In this document: piece after piece, positions 17,847-26,124 of the stretch
Layout of the letters: each line of letters begins with the position of its first letter
How positions within the stretch are numbered: the first letter of the stretch is position 1
Source: Streptomyces liangshanensis
GTDB lineage: Bacteria; Actinomycetota; Actinomycetes; Streptomycetales; Streptomycetaceae
Direction of reading: 5' to 3'
Assembly: GCF_011694815.1 (NCBI RefSeq)
Contig: NZ_CP050177.1
Span: 3,275,001-3,339,000, forward strand
Length of the DNA: 64,000 nt
The notes under the pieces: generated by a model
Told to the model about the DNA's origin: nothing
The model's database searches: none
What the model saw: only the letters and a program-made list of their open reading frames with translations
Translations under genes and position numbers: made by a program

Positions 17847-18422
17847 TCAGCCCCGCTCTCCCGCGGCCGGGCCCCGCGCCCCGAACACCGGCGGCTCCAG
17901 CAGGTCCAGCGCCTCCTCCCAGCGGAAGGCGTCCTCCGCCCCGCTCGCCCCGGCGGGATGCGGCGCGGGCCCGCCGACCAGCACCCCCATCCCCCGCAGC
18001 CGGTCCAGGCTCCGGGCGTACGCCGGGTGGGCGGCCAGATCCGCGTTCAGGTACGGCAGTACGGCCGTCGGCACGCCCGCCCCGTACGCCTCGCACAACG
18101 TGCCCAGCGCCAGCGTGTCCGCGACGCCCGCTGCCCACTTGTTGACCGTGTTGAACGTGGCCGGCGCCACCGCGATCGCGTCCGGCGGCGGCAGCGGGCG
18201 CGGTTCGCCCGGACGCCGCCACGCCGAGCGCACCGGGAAACCGGTCCGCGCCACGACCGCGTCCGCGTCGAGGAAGCCGAGCCCCTGCGGGCTCGCGATC
18301 ACCCCGACCGCCCAGCCGCGCGCGTGCGCGGCGCCGATCAACGTACCCACCCCGCCCGCGACGCCCGCCGCGCAGACGACGACGTACAGGAACGGCTTGG
18401 GCTTTCCGGACCGAACAGTCAT
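17847..18422 (-). CDS. Flavoprotein (HFCD/phosphopantothenoylcysteine decarboxylase-like)
   Basis: 191-residue Rossmann-type flavoprotein: YVVVCAAGVAGGVGTLIGAAH at the N-terminus, then DAIAVAPATFNTVNKWAAGVADTLALGTL, the FMN-binding and catalytic-type segment of HFCD proteins (PPC decarboxylase, EpiD). It lacks the DFP synthetase half. ATG 18422 is preferred over TTG 18425 because GGAG lies 7 nt upstream of it. The gene sits 19 nt after the mannosyltransferase gene. The substrate is unknown. Confidence 0.85.
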   Translation of the reverse strand: MTVRSGKPKPFLYVVVCAAGVAGGVGTLIGAAHARGWAVGVIASPQGLGFLDADAVVARTGFPVRSAWRRPGEPRPLPPPDAIAVAPATFNTVNKWAAGVADTLALGTLCEAYGAGVPTAVLPYLNADLAAHPAYARSLDRLRGMGVLVGGPAPHPAGASGAEDAFRWEEALDLLEPPVFGARGPAAGERG

Positions 18423-18441
18423 CAACGCTCCGAAGTGTCGG

Positions 18442-19635
18442 TCATGGCGGGCCCGAGCCGTTCAGCCAGAAGGCACCGTACGCCGCCGCGACCACCGTCA
18501 TCAGGGTCAGCGTGAGGTACGTGACCCTCGGGCGCGAGCGCGCCAGGACCACCGCCAACGGCAGGAGCAGCGGGAAGGCGGGCAGCAGGAGGCGGGGCTT
18601 GGAACCGAAGTAGCCCGACGCCCCCACCGCCAGGAGCGTGACCACCGCGCTGTAGACGAGGAGCGCGGGCGGCTGGAGCTGGCGGGCGCCGATCCAGTGT
18701 GGCCAGGCGGCCAGCAGCAGAAGGGCCAGCAGGATCACGGCGGCGAGCGCGGCCGACGGGGTGCCGGTGAGGCCGTCCGCCAGGAAGCGCGCGAACGCCA
18801 GGCCGCCGTCGAACCCGTTCCCCCACCCCGCCTGCACGTCCAGGTAGCCGAAGAGGCCGCCCTGCCGGGTGCCCACCCAGAGGATGTACCCCACCGCCCC
18901 CAGCGGCGCGAGCACGCAGCCCGCGAGGATCCGCCAGGCGGGCGGCGCGGTCGGCCGGTCGGTCCGCCTCGCCTCTCTCGCGCCGAGTGCCGCCGTGACG
19001 ATCAGCGCCGCGCTCACCGCGAGACCCACCGGGCGGGTCAGCCCGGCGAGGCACGCGAGCGAACCCGCCACGATCCAGCGGCCGGTGAGCACCGCGTACA
19101 GCCCCCACGCGGCGAGCGCCACGAACAGCGACTCGCTGTACGCCATGGACTGGACGACGCCGACGGGCAGCGCCGCCCACAGGCCGACCAGGACCACCCC
19201 GGTCCCGCGGTCGTAGCAGTGCGCGGCGACCGCGAAGAGGCCCCAGGCCGCGGCGACCGACGCCAGGGCGCTGATCAGCAGGCCCGCGTCGGCCGGGCTG
19301 ACGAACAGGACCGCGGAGAGGGCCTTCTCCAGCCAGGGGTAGAGGGGGAAGAAGGCCATGCTCGACAGGTCGCGGCCGTCCGGCGCGTGCAGGGTGTAGC
19401 CGTACCCGAGGTCGGCGACCCGTACGTACCAGAGGGAGTCCCAGCGCCGCGAGAGGAGTTCGTGGGCGCTGTGGCCGGCGAGTCGGGACCAGACGACGAG
19501 GGTCACGAGGCAGAGGGCGCGGATCGCCACGAACAGCGCGAGCGCGGGGGCCGCGAGGCGTGCGGCGGAGCGGATCCGCAGGAGCGGGGGGTCGCTGAGG
19601 TCGTCGCTCGGCGGTCGGACGGAGGTCAGCGGCAC
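18442..19635 (-). CDS. PIG-V-like mannosyltransferase, integral membrane
   Basis: 397-residue polytopic membrane protein with about ten hydrophobic segments. RRWDSLWYVRVADLGYGY, SMAFFPLYPWLE, QSMAYSESLFVALAAWGLY and GLTRPVGLAV follow the pattern of PIG-V/GPI-mannosyltransferase II-like GT-C enzymes: an early loop with RWD, FFPLYP and the S-E-S loop. It probably uses a polyprenyl-phosphate mannose donor on the outer face. The acceptor (lipoglycan or protein) is not known. It is upstream of the flavoprotein on the same strand. Confidence 0.82.
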   Translation of the reverse strand: MPLTSVRPPSDDLSDPPLLRIRSAARLAAPALALFVAIRALCLVTLVVWSRLAGHSAHELLSRRWDSLWYVRVADLGYGYTLHAPDGRDLSSMAFFPLYPWLEKALSAVLFVSPADAGLLISALASVAAAWGLFAVAAHCYDRGTGVVLVGLWAALPVGVVQSMAYSESLFVALAAWGLYAVLTGRWIVAGSLACLAGLTRPVGLAVSAALIVTAALGAREARRTDRPTAPPAWRILAGCVLAPLGAVGYILWVGTRQGGLFGYLDVQAGWGNGFDGGLAFARFLADGLTGTPSAALAAVILLALLLLAAWPHWIGARQLQPPALLVYSAVVTLLAVGASGYFGSKPRLLLPAFPLLLPLAVVLARSRPRVTYLTLTLMTVVAAAYGAFWLNGSGPP

Positions 19636-19693
19636 GGCGCCATTCTCCCGGAGCAGGGGAGCGGGGGTCCGGGCGGGGCGTGGGCCGGGGTGG

Positions 19694-20575
19694 TCAGAGC
19701 CGCGGCTCGGCCCGCTCCAGGACGTCCACCAGGTCCCCCAGGGCGAGCTTGCCGGGCCGCAGCACCGCGTACTTGGTGCCGAACGCGACCCCGCCCACCG
19801 TGGCCCGCCGGTACAGCGCGAGCGTCCGCAGCGGCTCGGGCCCGGCGCGTTCGCCGGTCGGCTGGTCGACCAGGGTGACCGCGCACCGGATGGCGAGCTT
19901 GGTGAACCCCAGCTCGGTGTCCCCTATGCCCAGCCGCCGGAACCCGTCCTCGTGGTGCGGGGCGCCGGCGCCGCCCGTGCCGGCCCCGGCTCCCTGCTCG
20001 TCGTCGATGACGATGTTCGGGCGGAAGCGGGACATGGCGAGCGGGGCTCCGCCCGCTTCCGCGACGCGCGCGTTGAGCGCGGCGAGCGACGCGCGGGACA
20101 GCAGGTGTACGGCCCCGCTGTCGGCGAAGCCGCAGGTCCCGGGGGTGAGCCCGTCGGTCGCCCGGGTGTGGTCGGGCGGGACGCGCACGAGGCGGCTGGG
20201 CGCGCCCAGCACGTGGGTGAGCCAGCGGGCGGCCGACTCGCCCTGGTCGACGGCGCGGTAGGGCGTTCCGAACATCTCGACGTCCACGGTCGGGGACGTA
20301 CGGTCCACGTCGACGCACAGGTCGTCCACGGGCGGGATCCCGGCGCCCTCCGCGTCCCGTACCGCGAGCGTCAGTTGATCGCCGTTCGCGCCGATCCCCG
20401 GCCGGATCAGGGCCAGGCGCGGGTCGCGGCGCTGGCTGCGGAACACCCCGTCCCCGTCGACCACCATGAAGCTGCGGTCGTGGGCGAGGCCCGCCTCGGT
20501 CATCAGCGCCTCGGTCAGGTCCACACCGGCGCATCCCTTGACGGGATAGGTCGTCAACTCCACCACTCGGGCCAC
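19694..20575 (-). CDS. MOSC domain-containing protein
   Basis: 293-residue protein: an N-terminal MOSC beta-barrel (VELTTYPVKGCAGVDLTEA, HDRSFMVVD) and a C-terminal MOSC domain (SRFRPNIVID, LGFTKLAIRCAVTLVDQPTG) carrying the conserved cysteine. This is the class of proteins related to mARC/YcbX, which bind molybdenum cofactor and reduce N-hydroxylated substrates or act in sulfur carriage. A Gly/Ala-rich insert near residue 200 is probably a loop. No molybdenum genes are nearby. Confidence 0.88.
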   Translation of the reverse strand: MARVVELTTYPVKGCAGVDLTEALMTEAGLAHDRSFMVVDGDGVFRSQRRDPRLALIRPGIGANGDQLTLAVRDAEGAGIPPVDDLCVDVDRTSPTVDVEMFGTPYRAVDQGESAARWLTHVLGAPSRLVRVPPDHTRATDGLTPGTCGFADSGAVHLLSRASLAALNARVAEAGGAPLAMSRFRPNIVIDDEQGAGAGTGGAGAPHHEDGFRRLGIGDTELGFTKLAIRCAVTLVDQPTGERAGPEPLRTLALYRRATVGGVAFGTKYAVLRPGKLALGDLVDVLERAEPRL

Positions 20576-20599
20576 CGGAACAGGCTAGGCCATCGACGG

Positions 20600-20635
20600 C
20601 CGCGGGCCCCGGGAATCGTTCCCCGGGGCCCGCGG
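20600..20635 (-). terminator. Strong hairpin terminator downstream of the alkaline phosphatase gene
   Basis: A perfect 14-bp GC inverted repeat (20600-20613 with 20622-20635) and an 8-nt loop lie 50 nt past the alkaline phosphatase stop and 25 nt before the MOSC gene start on the same strand, insulating the two. Confidence 0.8.
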
Positions 20636-20685
20636 TCACACTGCCTCGCCCGTACGTGAGCGGTGCGGCGTACGCCAGCTGTACG

Positions 20686-21978
20686 TCAGCGGCGCGGCGC
20701 CAGCACCTCACGCAGCACGTCGTGCACGTACGTGTTCGGGTGCTTGCCCGAGAAGCGGTCCGAGAGCGGGCCGCTCGCCGTCACCGGCACGTCCACGCTG
20801 GTGTGGCCCGACGTCGTCCAGTCGATGGTGAACGTACGGTCGCTGCCGCGGATGCTGAACGGGCCGTCCTCGGCGGAGATCGCGTCGCCGGACTCGTCGG
20901 TGGCGTCGTTCTCCTCGACCGAGAGACCGCCGGTCTCGTGGTCGCCGGTCACGACGAGCAGGGTGTCGGGGTGCGTCGCCACGTAGGCGCGGGCGACCGC
21001 GACGGCCTTCTCCAGCTGCTGCACGGACTGGAGGACGCGGGCGCCGTTGTTGGCGTGCGCGAACTCGTCGGTGCCCTCCTCCTCGACCATGAGGAAGAAG
21101 CCCTTCTTGTTCTTGTCCAGGCTGCCCAGCGCCTTGCTGGTCATGGTGCCGAGGTCCACGACCGGGCTGTAGACGTCGCCCTGGCCCTCGGGGCGCTGCT
21201 GGAACAGCTCCTCGTTGGCGAACAGGCCGAGGATCTTGCCGTTCTTGGCCTTCTCCAGCTCCTTCGCGCTGGTGACGTACGAGTAGCCGGCCTTCTTGGC
21301 CTTCTGGATCAGGTTGCCCTTGGTGCCCTTGCTCGCCTCGGACGTGTCCTCGGCGGGCTTGTCCTGGAAGGCGCCCGGCGTGCCGGCGGGGAGCCACCAG
21401 TCCTCGCCGCCGCCGAGGATGACGTCGGGCTTGCTGACGTCGAGGTACTGGCGGGCGATCTCGTCCTGCTTCGAACGGTCGGCGGAGTTGGCGAAGAACG
21501 CCGCCGGCGACGCGTCGGTGACCTGGGCGGTGGTGACCAGGCCGGTGGCCTTGCCGGCCGCCTTGGCCTGCTGGCCGAGGGTCGCCAGCGGGTTGCCGTC
21601 CACGTCGACGCTGATCGCGCCGTTGTACGTCTTCTCGCCCGTGGCCCACGCGGTGGCCGCCGCGGCGGAGTCCGTCACCACGGCCTTCGGGTCGCGCGGG
21701 GTGGTGGTGAGCTGGCCGGACGCGGTGAGGCGGTCCATGGCCAACTGGCCTTCCAGGCCGGCGAGGTGCAGGCGCCCCGCCTCGCGCATCGAGGCGCCCA
21801 TGCCGTCACCGTTGATGAAGATGACGTTCTTCGCGGTCGGCGTCTTCGCCTTCGCCGCGGACTGCGGAGCGGCGGCCGACGCCCCCAGCGTCGGGTTGAG
21901 CACCATCGTCGCCACGGCGGCGGTCACGGCCGCGGCGACGGGCGCGGCCCATCGCGTACCAAGCACGCGTGTGTTCAC
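20686..21978 (-). CDS. phoA: Secreted alkaline phosphatase, PhoA type
   Basis: 430-residue exported phosphomonoesterase. The signal peptide (residues 1-36) is followed by NVIFINGDGMGAS (metal Asp58), VVTDSAAAATAWATG with nucleophile Ser104 next to Asp103, MVEEEGTDEFAHANN, LLVVTGDHETGGLS and TTSGHTSVDVPV, the complete PhoA zinc/magnesium set. The GTG at 21978 has GAGGAG 5-6 nt upstream. It hydrolyses extracellular phosphate esters. Such enzymes are normally PhoP-regulated, but I see no good GTTCACC repeat in the 200 bp upstream. It lies downstream of cobN on the same strand, 203 bp from the cobN stop. Confidence 0.93.
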   Translation of the reverse strand: MNTRVLGTRWAAPVAAAVTAAVATMVLNPTLGASAAAPQSAAKAKTPTAKNVIFINGDGMGASMREAGRLHLAGLEGQLAMDRLTASGQLTTTPRDPKAVVTDSAAAATAWATGEKTYNGAISVDVDGNPLATLGQQAKAAGKATGLVTTAQVTDASPAAFFANSADRSKQDEIARQYLDVSKPDVILGGGEDWWLPAGTPGAFQDKPAEDTSEASKGTKGNLIQKAKKAGYSYVTSAKELEKAKNGKILGLFANEELFQQRPEGQGDVYSPVVDLGTMTSKALGSLDKNKKGFFLMVEEEGTDEFAHANNGARVLQSVQQLEKAVAVARAYVATHPDTLLVVTGDHETGGLSVEENDATDESGDAISAEDGPFSIRGSDRTFTIDWTTSGHTSVDVPVTASGPLSDRFSGKHPNTYVHDVLREVLAPRR

Positions 21979-22180
21979 AACAGCTCCTCAGGAATCGCAC
22001 AGCTTTCGCCGAGGAAGCTAAGCGGACGGACCGTCTCCGCAGTGACGGGTAGGTGGCGGCGGGGGAAACACGGGGCGGACGACGCCTGGTCCGTACAGCT
22101 ACCCGGCCCGCCCGCCCCGCACTTACGTCCCGTACCGGCACACGTCGGCACACAAGGCGCCCGCCGGCGCCCGCCGGCGC

Positions 22181-25100
22181 TCAGTCCTCGGCGCCGTTGT
22201 CCTCCAGGTCGCCCTCGGTCTCCAGGAACACCTGCCGCAGCGCGTCCAGCACCGCCGGGTCGGGCTTCTCCCACATCCCGCGCGACTCGGCCTCCAGCAG
22301 CCGTTCGGCGATCCCGTGCAGCGCCCAGGGGTTGGCCTCCTGGAGGAACCGCCGGTTCTCCGGGTCCAGGACGTACGTCTCCGTCAGCTTGTCGTACATC
22401 CAGTCGGCGACCACGCCGGTCGTCGCGTCGTACCCGAAGAGGTAGTCGACGGTCGCGGCCAGCTCGAACGCGCCCTTGTAGCCGTGGCGCCGCATCGCCT
22501 CGATCCAGCGGGGGTTGACGACCCGGGCGCGGAAGACGCGCGAGGTCTCCTCCAGCAGCGTGCGGGTGCGGACCGTCTCGGGGCGGGTCGAGTCGCCGAT
22601 GTACGCCTCCGGGGCGGTGCCCCGGAGCGCGCGCACGGTGGCCACCATCCCGCCGTGGTACTGGAAGTAGTCGTCGGAGTCCGCGATGTCGTGCTCGCGG
22701 GTGTCGGTGTTCTTCGCGGCCACCGCGATGCGCTTGTACGCGGTCTCCATCTCGCCGCGCGCCGGGCGGCCGTCGAGGTCGCGGCCGTACGCGTACCCGC
22801 CCCAGACCGTGTAGACCTCGGCGAGGTCCGCGTCCGTGCGCCAGTCGCGGCTGTCGATGAGCTGGAGGATGCCCGCCCCGTACGTACCGGGCCGGGAGCC
22901 GAAGATACGGGTGGTGGCGCGCCGTTCGTCGCCGTGCTCGGCCAGGTCGGCCTGGGCGTGGGCGCGGATGAAGTTGACGTCGGCGGGCTCGTCCAGCGAG
23001 GCGGCGAGGCGGACCGCGTCGTCCAGCAGCCCGATGGCGTGCGGGAAGGCGTCGCGGAAGAAGCCGCTGATGCGCAGGGTGACGTCGACGCGGGGGCGGC
23101 CCAGCTCGGCGGCGGGTATCGCCTCGATGCCCGTGACGCGCCGGGACGCGTCGTCCCAGACGGGCCGGACGCCGAGCAGCGCGAGCGCCTCCGCGATGTC
23201 GTCGCCCGAGGTGCGCATCGCGCTCGTACCCCACAGGGAGAGGCCGACGGAGGTGGGCCACTCGCCGTTGTCCGCGCGGTACCGCTCCAGGAGGGAGTCG
23301 GCGAGGGCCTGGCCGGTCTCCCAGGCGAGGCGGGAGGGGACGGCCTTGGGGTCGACGGAGTAGAAGTTGCGGCCGGTCGGCAGGACGTTGACCAGGCCGC
23401 GCAGCGGGGACCCGGAGGGTCCCGCCGGGACGAACCCGCCGCTCAGGGCGTGCAGGACGTGGTCGATCTCGTCGGTGGTGCCGGCCAGGCGCGGGACGAC
23501 CTCGCGGGCGGCGAAGCCGAGGATGTCCGCGACCGCCGGGTCGTGCCCGGCGGCGATACGGGGCGCGGCGGCCGGGTCCCAGTCGGCGTCCTCCATCGCC
23601 TGCACCAGGGCGCGGGCCCGCTCCTCGGCCTCGTCGGCGGTGGTGCGGGTGGCGGCGGACTCGTCCAGGCCGAGGGCCTCGCGCAGGCCGGGGAGCGACG
23701 ACGTGCCGCCCCAGATCTGGCGGGCGCGCAGGATGGCCAGGACCAGGTTGACGCGCGCGGGTCCGGTGGGCGCGCCGCCGAGGACGTGCAGGCCGTCGCG
23801 GATCTGCGCGTCCTTGATCTCGCAGAGCCAGCCGTCGAGATGGAGGATGAACTCGTCGAAGCCCTCGTCCTCGGGGCGGTCCGCCACCCCCAGGTCGTGG
23901 TCGAGCTTGGCCGCCTGGATCAGCGTCCAGATCTGGGCGCGGATCGCGGGCAGCTTGGCCGGGTCCATGGCGGCGATCGACGCGTGCTCGTCCAGGAGCT
24001 GTTCGAGGCGCGCGATGTCCCCGTACGACTCGGCGCGCGCCATCGGCGGCACCAGGTGGTCCACGAGGGTGGCGTGGACGCGGCGCTTGGCCTGCGTGCC
24101 CTCGCCGGGGTCGTTGACGAGGAAGGGGTAGATCAGCGGGAGGTCGCCGAGGGCCGCGTCGGGCGCGCAGGAGGCGGACAGCCCCGCGTTCTTCCCGGGC
24201 AGCCATTCCAGGTTGCCGTGCTTGCCGAGGTGGATCATGGCGTCGGCGCCGAACCCGCCGTCCTCCTGGGACGCCTGGATCCACCGGTAGGCGGCCAGGT
24301 AGTGGTGCGAGGGCGGCAGGTCGGGGTCGTGGTAGATCGCGATGGGATTCTCGCCGAAGCCGCGCGGCGGCTGGATGAGGATGAGCAGGTTCCCGCGCCG
24401 CAGGGCGGCGAGGACGATGTCGCCGTCGGGGTCGCCGCCGTGGCCGACACGGCTCTTGTCGAGGAACATCGCGCCGGGCGCCGGGCCCCAGTGCCGCTCG
24501 ACCGCTTCCCGCAGGTCGGCGGGGAGCTGCCCGAACCAGCGCCGGTAGTCGGCCGCGGGTATCCGGACCGGGTTGCGGGCCAACTGCTCGTCGGTGAGCC
24601 ACTCCTGGTCGTGGCCGCCGGCCTCGATGAGGGCGTAGATCAGCTCGTCGCCGTCGCCGGACTCCAGCCCGGGCACCTCCTCGTCGCCGAAGTCGTACCC
24701 GTCGTCCCGCAGCTCGCGCAGGAGGGCGACGGCGCTGGCGGGGGTGTCGAGCCCGACCGCGTTCCCGATCCGGGAGTGCTTTGTCGGGTAGGCGGAGAGC
24801 ACCAGGGCGAGGCGCTTGTCCTGGTTCAGGATGTAGCGCAGGCGCCCGTGCCGGACGGCGATCCCGGCGACGCGCGCCGACCGCTCGGGGTCCGCGACGT
24901 ACGACGGGAGGCCGTCCTCGTCGATCTCCTTGAACGAGAACGGGACCGTGATGAGCCGGCCGTCGAACTCCGGCACCGCGACCTGCGACGCCGCGTCCAG
25001 CGGCGACAGCCCCTCGTCGTTCTCCTCCCAGGCGGCGCGGCTGCTGGTGAGGCAGAGGGCCTGGAGGATCGGCACGTCGAGCGCGGCGAGCGCGCCCGCG

Positions 25101-25822
25101 TCCCACGACTCGTCGTCCCCGCCCGCCGAGGCCTCGGCGGGCCGGGTGCCGCCGGCGGCCAGCACGGTGGTGATGATGGCGTCCATGCCGCTCAGCGCCT
25201 GGAGCAACTCGGGCTCGGGGGCGCGCAGGGAGGCGACGAAGATCGGCACGGCCCGGCCGCCCGCCTCCTCGACGGCCTCGCTGAGGGTGTCGATGAACGC
25301 GGTGTTGCCGCTGAGGTGGTGGGCGCGGTAGTAGAGCACGCCGATCCGCGGCCGCTGCCCGAGGGCGTCCAGCGTCTCCACCCGGCGGTGGACCCGGCCC
25401 CAGGTCGGCGCGGGCTCGGGCGGCTCGAAGCCGTGCCCGGTCAGCAGGACCGTGTCGGAGAGGAACCGCGCCAGCTGGTCGAGGTTGGCGGGACCACCGT
25501 GGGCCAGATACGCGTGCGCCTCGGCGGCTATCCCGATGGGGACGGTCGACGCCTCCATCAGCTGTGCGTCGGGGGCCTGTTCGCCGGTGAGCACGACGAG
25601 GGGCCGGCCGTGGGCGAGGAGGAGGTCGATCCCCTCCTGCCAGGCGCGCAGCCCGCCGAGGAGCCGAACGACGACGAGGTCGGCGCCGTCGAGGAGCGCG
25701 GGCAGGTCGTCCAGCGCGAGCCGGGCCGGATTCGCGTACCGGTACGGGACCGGGCCGGCGGCCGCGTTGGCGGCGCGGGCGCTGAGCAGGTCGGTGTCGG
25801 AGGTCGACAGGAGCAGGATCAT
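22181..25822 (-). CDS. cobN: Cobaltochelatase subunit CobN
   Basis: 1213-residue large subunit of the aerobic ATP-dependent cobaltochelatase, which inserts Co(II) into hydrogenobyrinate a,c-diamide with CobS and CobT. Family blocks include VPIFVASLRAPEPELL, IHLGKHGNLEWLPGKNAGLS, YPFLVNDPGEGTQAKRR, GRNFYSVDPKAVPSRLAWE and WGTSAMRTSGDDIAEALALLG. The length matches CobN. The start at ATG 25822 follows GAGGAAGG. A cobalamin riboswitch lies in the leader. CobS/CobT-type partners are not in this window. It is divergent from cobG. Confidence 0.96.
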   Translation of the reverse strand: MILLLSTSDTDLLSARAANAAAGPVPYRYANPARLALDDLPALLDGADLVVVRLLGGLRAWQEGIDLLLAHGRPLVVLTGEQAPDAQLMEASTVPIGIAAEAHAYLAHGGPANLDQLARFLSDTVLLTGHGFEPPEPAPTWGRVHRRVETLDALGQRPRIGVLYYRAHHLSGNTAFIDTLSEAVEEAGGRAVPIFVASLRAPEPELLQALSGMDAIITTVLAAGGTRPAEASAGGDDESWDAGALAALDVPILQALCLTSSRAAWEENDEGLSPLDAASQVAVPEFDGRLITVPFSFKEIDEDGLPSYVADPERSARVAGIAVRHGRLRYILNQDKRLALVLSAYPTKHSRIGNAVGLDTPASAVALLRELRDDGYDFGDEEVPGLESGDGDELIYALIEAGGHDQEWLTDEQLARNPVRIPAADYRRWFGQLPADLREAVERHWGPAPGAMFLDKSRVGHGGDPDGDIVLAALRRGNLLILIQPPRGFGENPIAIYHDPDLPPSHHYLAAYRWIQASQEDGGFGADAMIHLGKHGNLEWLPGKNAGLSASCAPDAALGDLPLIYPFLVNDPGEGTQAKRRVHATLVDHLVPPMARAESYGDIARLEQLLDEHASIAAMDPAKLPAIRAQIWTLIQAAKLDHDLGVADRPEDEGFDEFILHLDGWLCEIKDAQIRDGLHVLGGAPTGPARVNLVLAILRARQIWGGTSSLPGLREALGLDESAATRTTADEAEERARALVQAMEDADWDPAAAPRIAAGHDPAVADILGFAAREVVPRLAGTTDEIDHVLHALSGGFVPAGPSGSPLRGLVNVLPTGRNFYSVDPKAVPSRLAWETGQALADSLLERYRADNGEWPTSVGLSLWGTSAMRTSGDDIAEALALLGVRPVWDDASRRVTGIEAIPAAELGRPRVDVTLRISGFFRDAFPHAIGLLDDAVRLAASLDEPADVNFIRAHAQADLAEHGDERRATTRIFGSRPGTYGAGILQLIDSRDWRTDADLAEVYTVWGGYAYGRDLDGRPARGEMETAYKRIAVAAKNTDTREHDIADSDDYFQYHGGMVATVRALRGTAPEAYIGDSTRPETVRTRTLLEETSRVFRARVVNPRWIEAMRRHGYKGAFELAATVDYLFGYDATTGVVADWMYDKLTETYVLDPENRRFLQEANPWALHGIAERLLEAESRGMWEKPDPAVLDALRQVFLETEGDLEDNGAED

Positions 25823-25867
25823 GCGGCGTCTGGCCTTCCTCGGGGTCCGCGCCCCGGGCGGTGGGAG

Positions 25868-25993
25868 GACGGCGGGAGTTCCTGACTCACCCGGCTGCTG
25901 CCGGGCTCACAGTGGCGGGACCGCGCCGGATTCGCACCGGGCTTCCTCCCCTGACGCCGTCGCTGACGGTGGCGGACCTGGCGGGCCGCCGTC
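25868..25993 (-). ncRNA. Adenosylcobalamin (B12) riboswitch
   Basis: The minus-strand leader of cobN has the B12 aptamer core: GGAAGCCCGGTGCGAATCC, then GCGCGGTCCCGCCACTGTGA, and a 3' B12-box-like AGTCAGGAACTCCCGCC. A perfect 8-bp P1 forms between 25986-25993 and 25868-25875. After it a CGGGG/CCCCG hairpin (about 25845-25860) could act as expression platform close to the RBS. Binding of adenosylcobalamin would reduce cobN expression. Confidence 0.92.
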
Positions 25994-26009
25994 TGCATAC
26001 GTCTGCATA
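25990..26009 (-). repeat. Perfect 10-bp tandem repeat at the 5' edge of the B12 riboswitch
   Basis: TATGCAGACG occurs twice head to tail on the minus strand (26000-26009 and 25990-25999), overlapping the first bases of P1. It could be promoter -10 material or a protein operator; a chance duplication is also possible. Confidence 0.7.
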
Positions 26010-26124
26010 GTAGGTGGTGCAGGTCACGGGCGGGGAGGGCGCCTGAGCGAGCACCCGGGCGGCCGGGCGCCGACGGACCCCGCGCTCGGGGCCGGCCCCC
26101 GGGCACGTGGGTATGCTCGCCGCC

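Noticed and set aside
22316..25885. 1189-residue plus-strand ORF antisense to cobN
   Set aside because: Full overlap with the clearly homologous cobN; its composition is the Val/Asp/Gly/Arg-rich pattern of an antisense shadow frame in high-GC DNA, with no domain.
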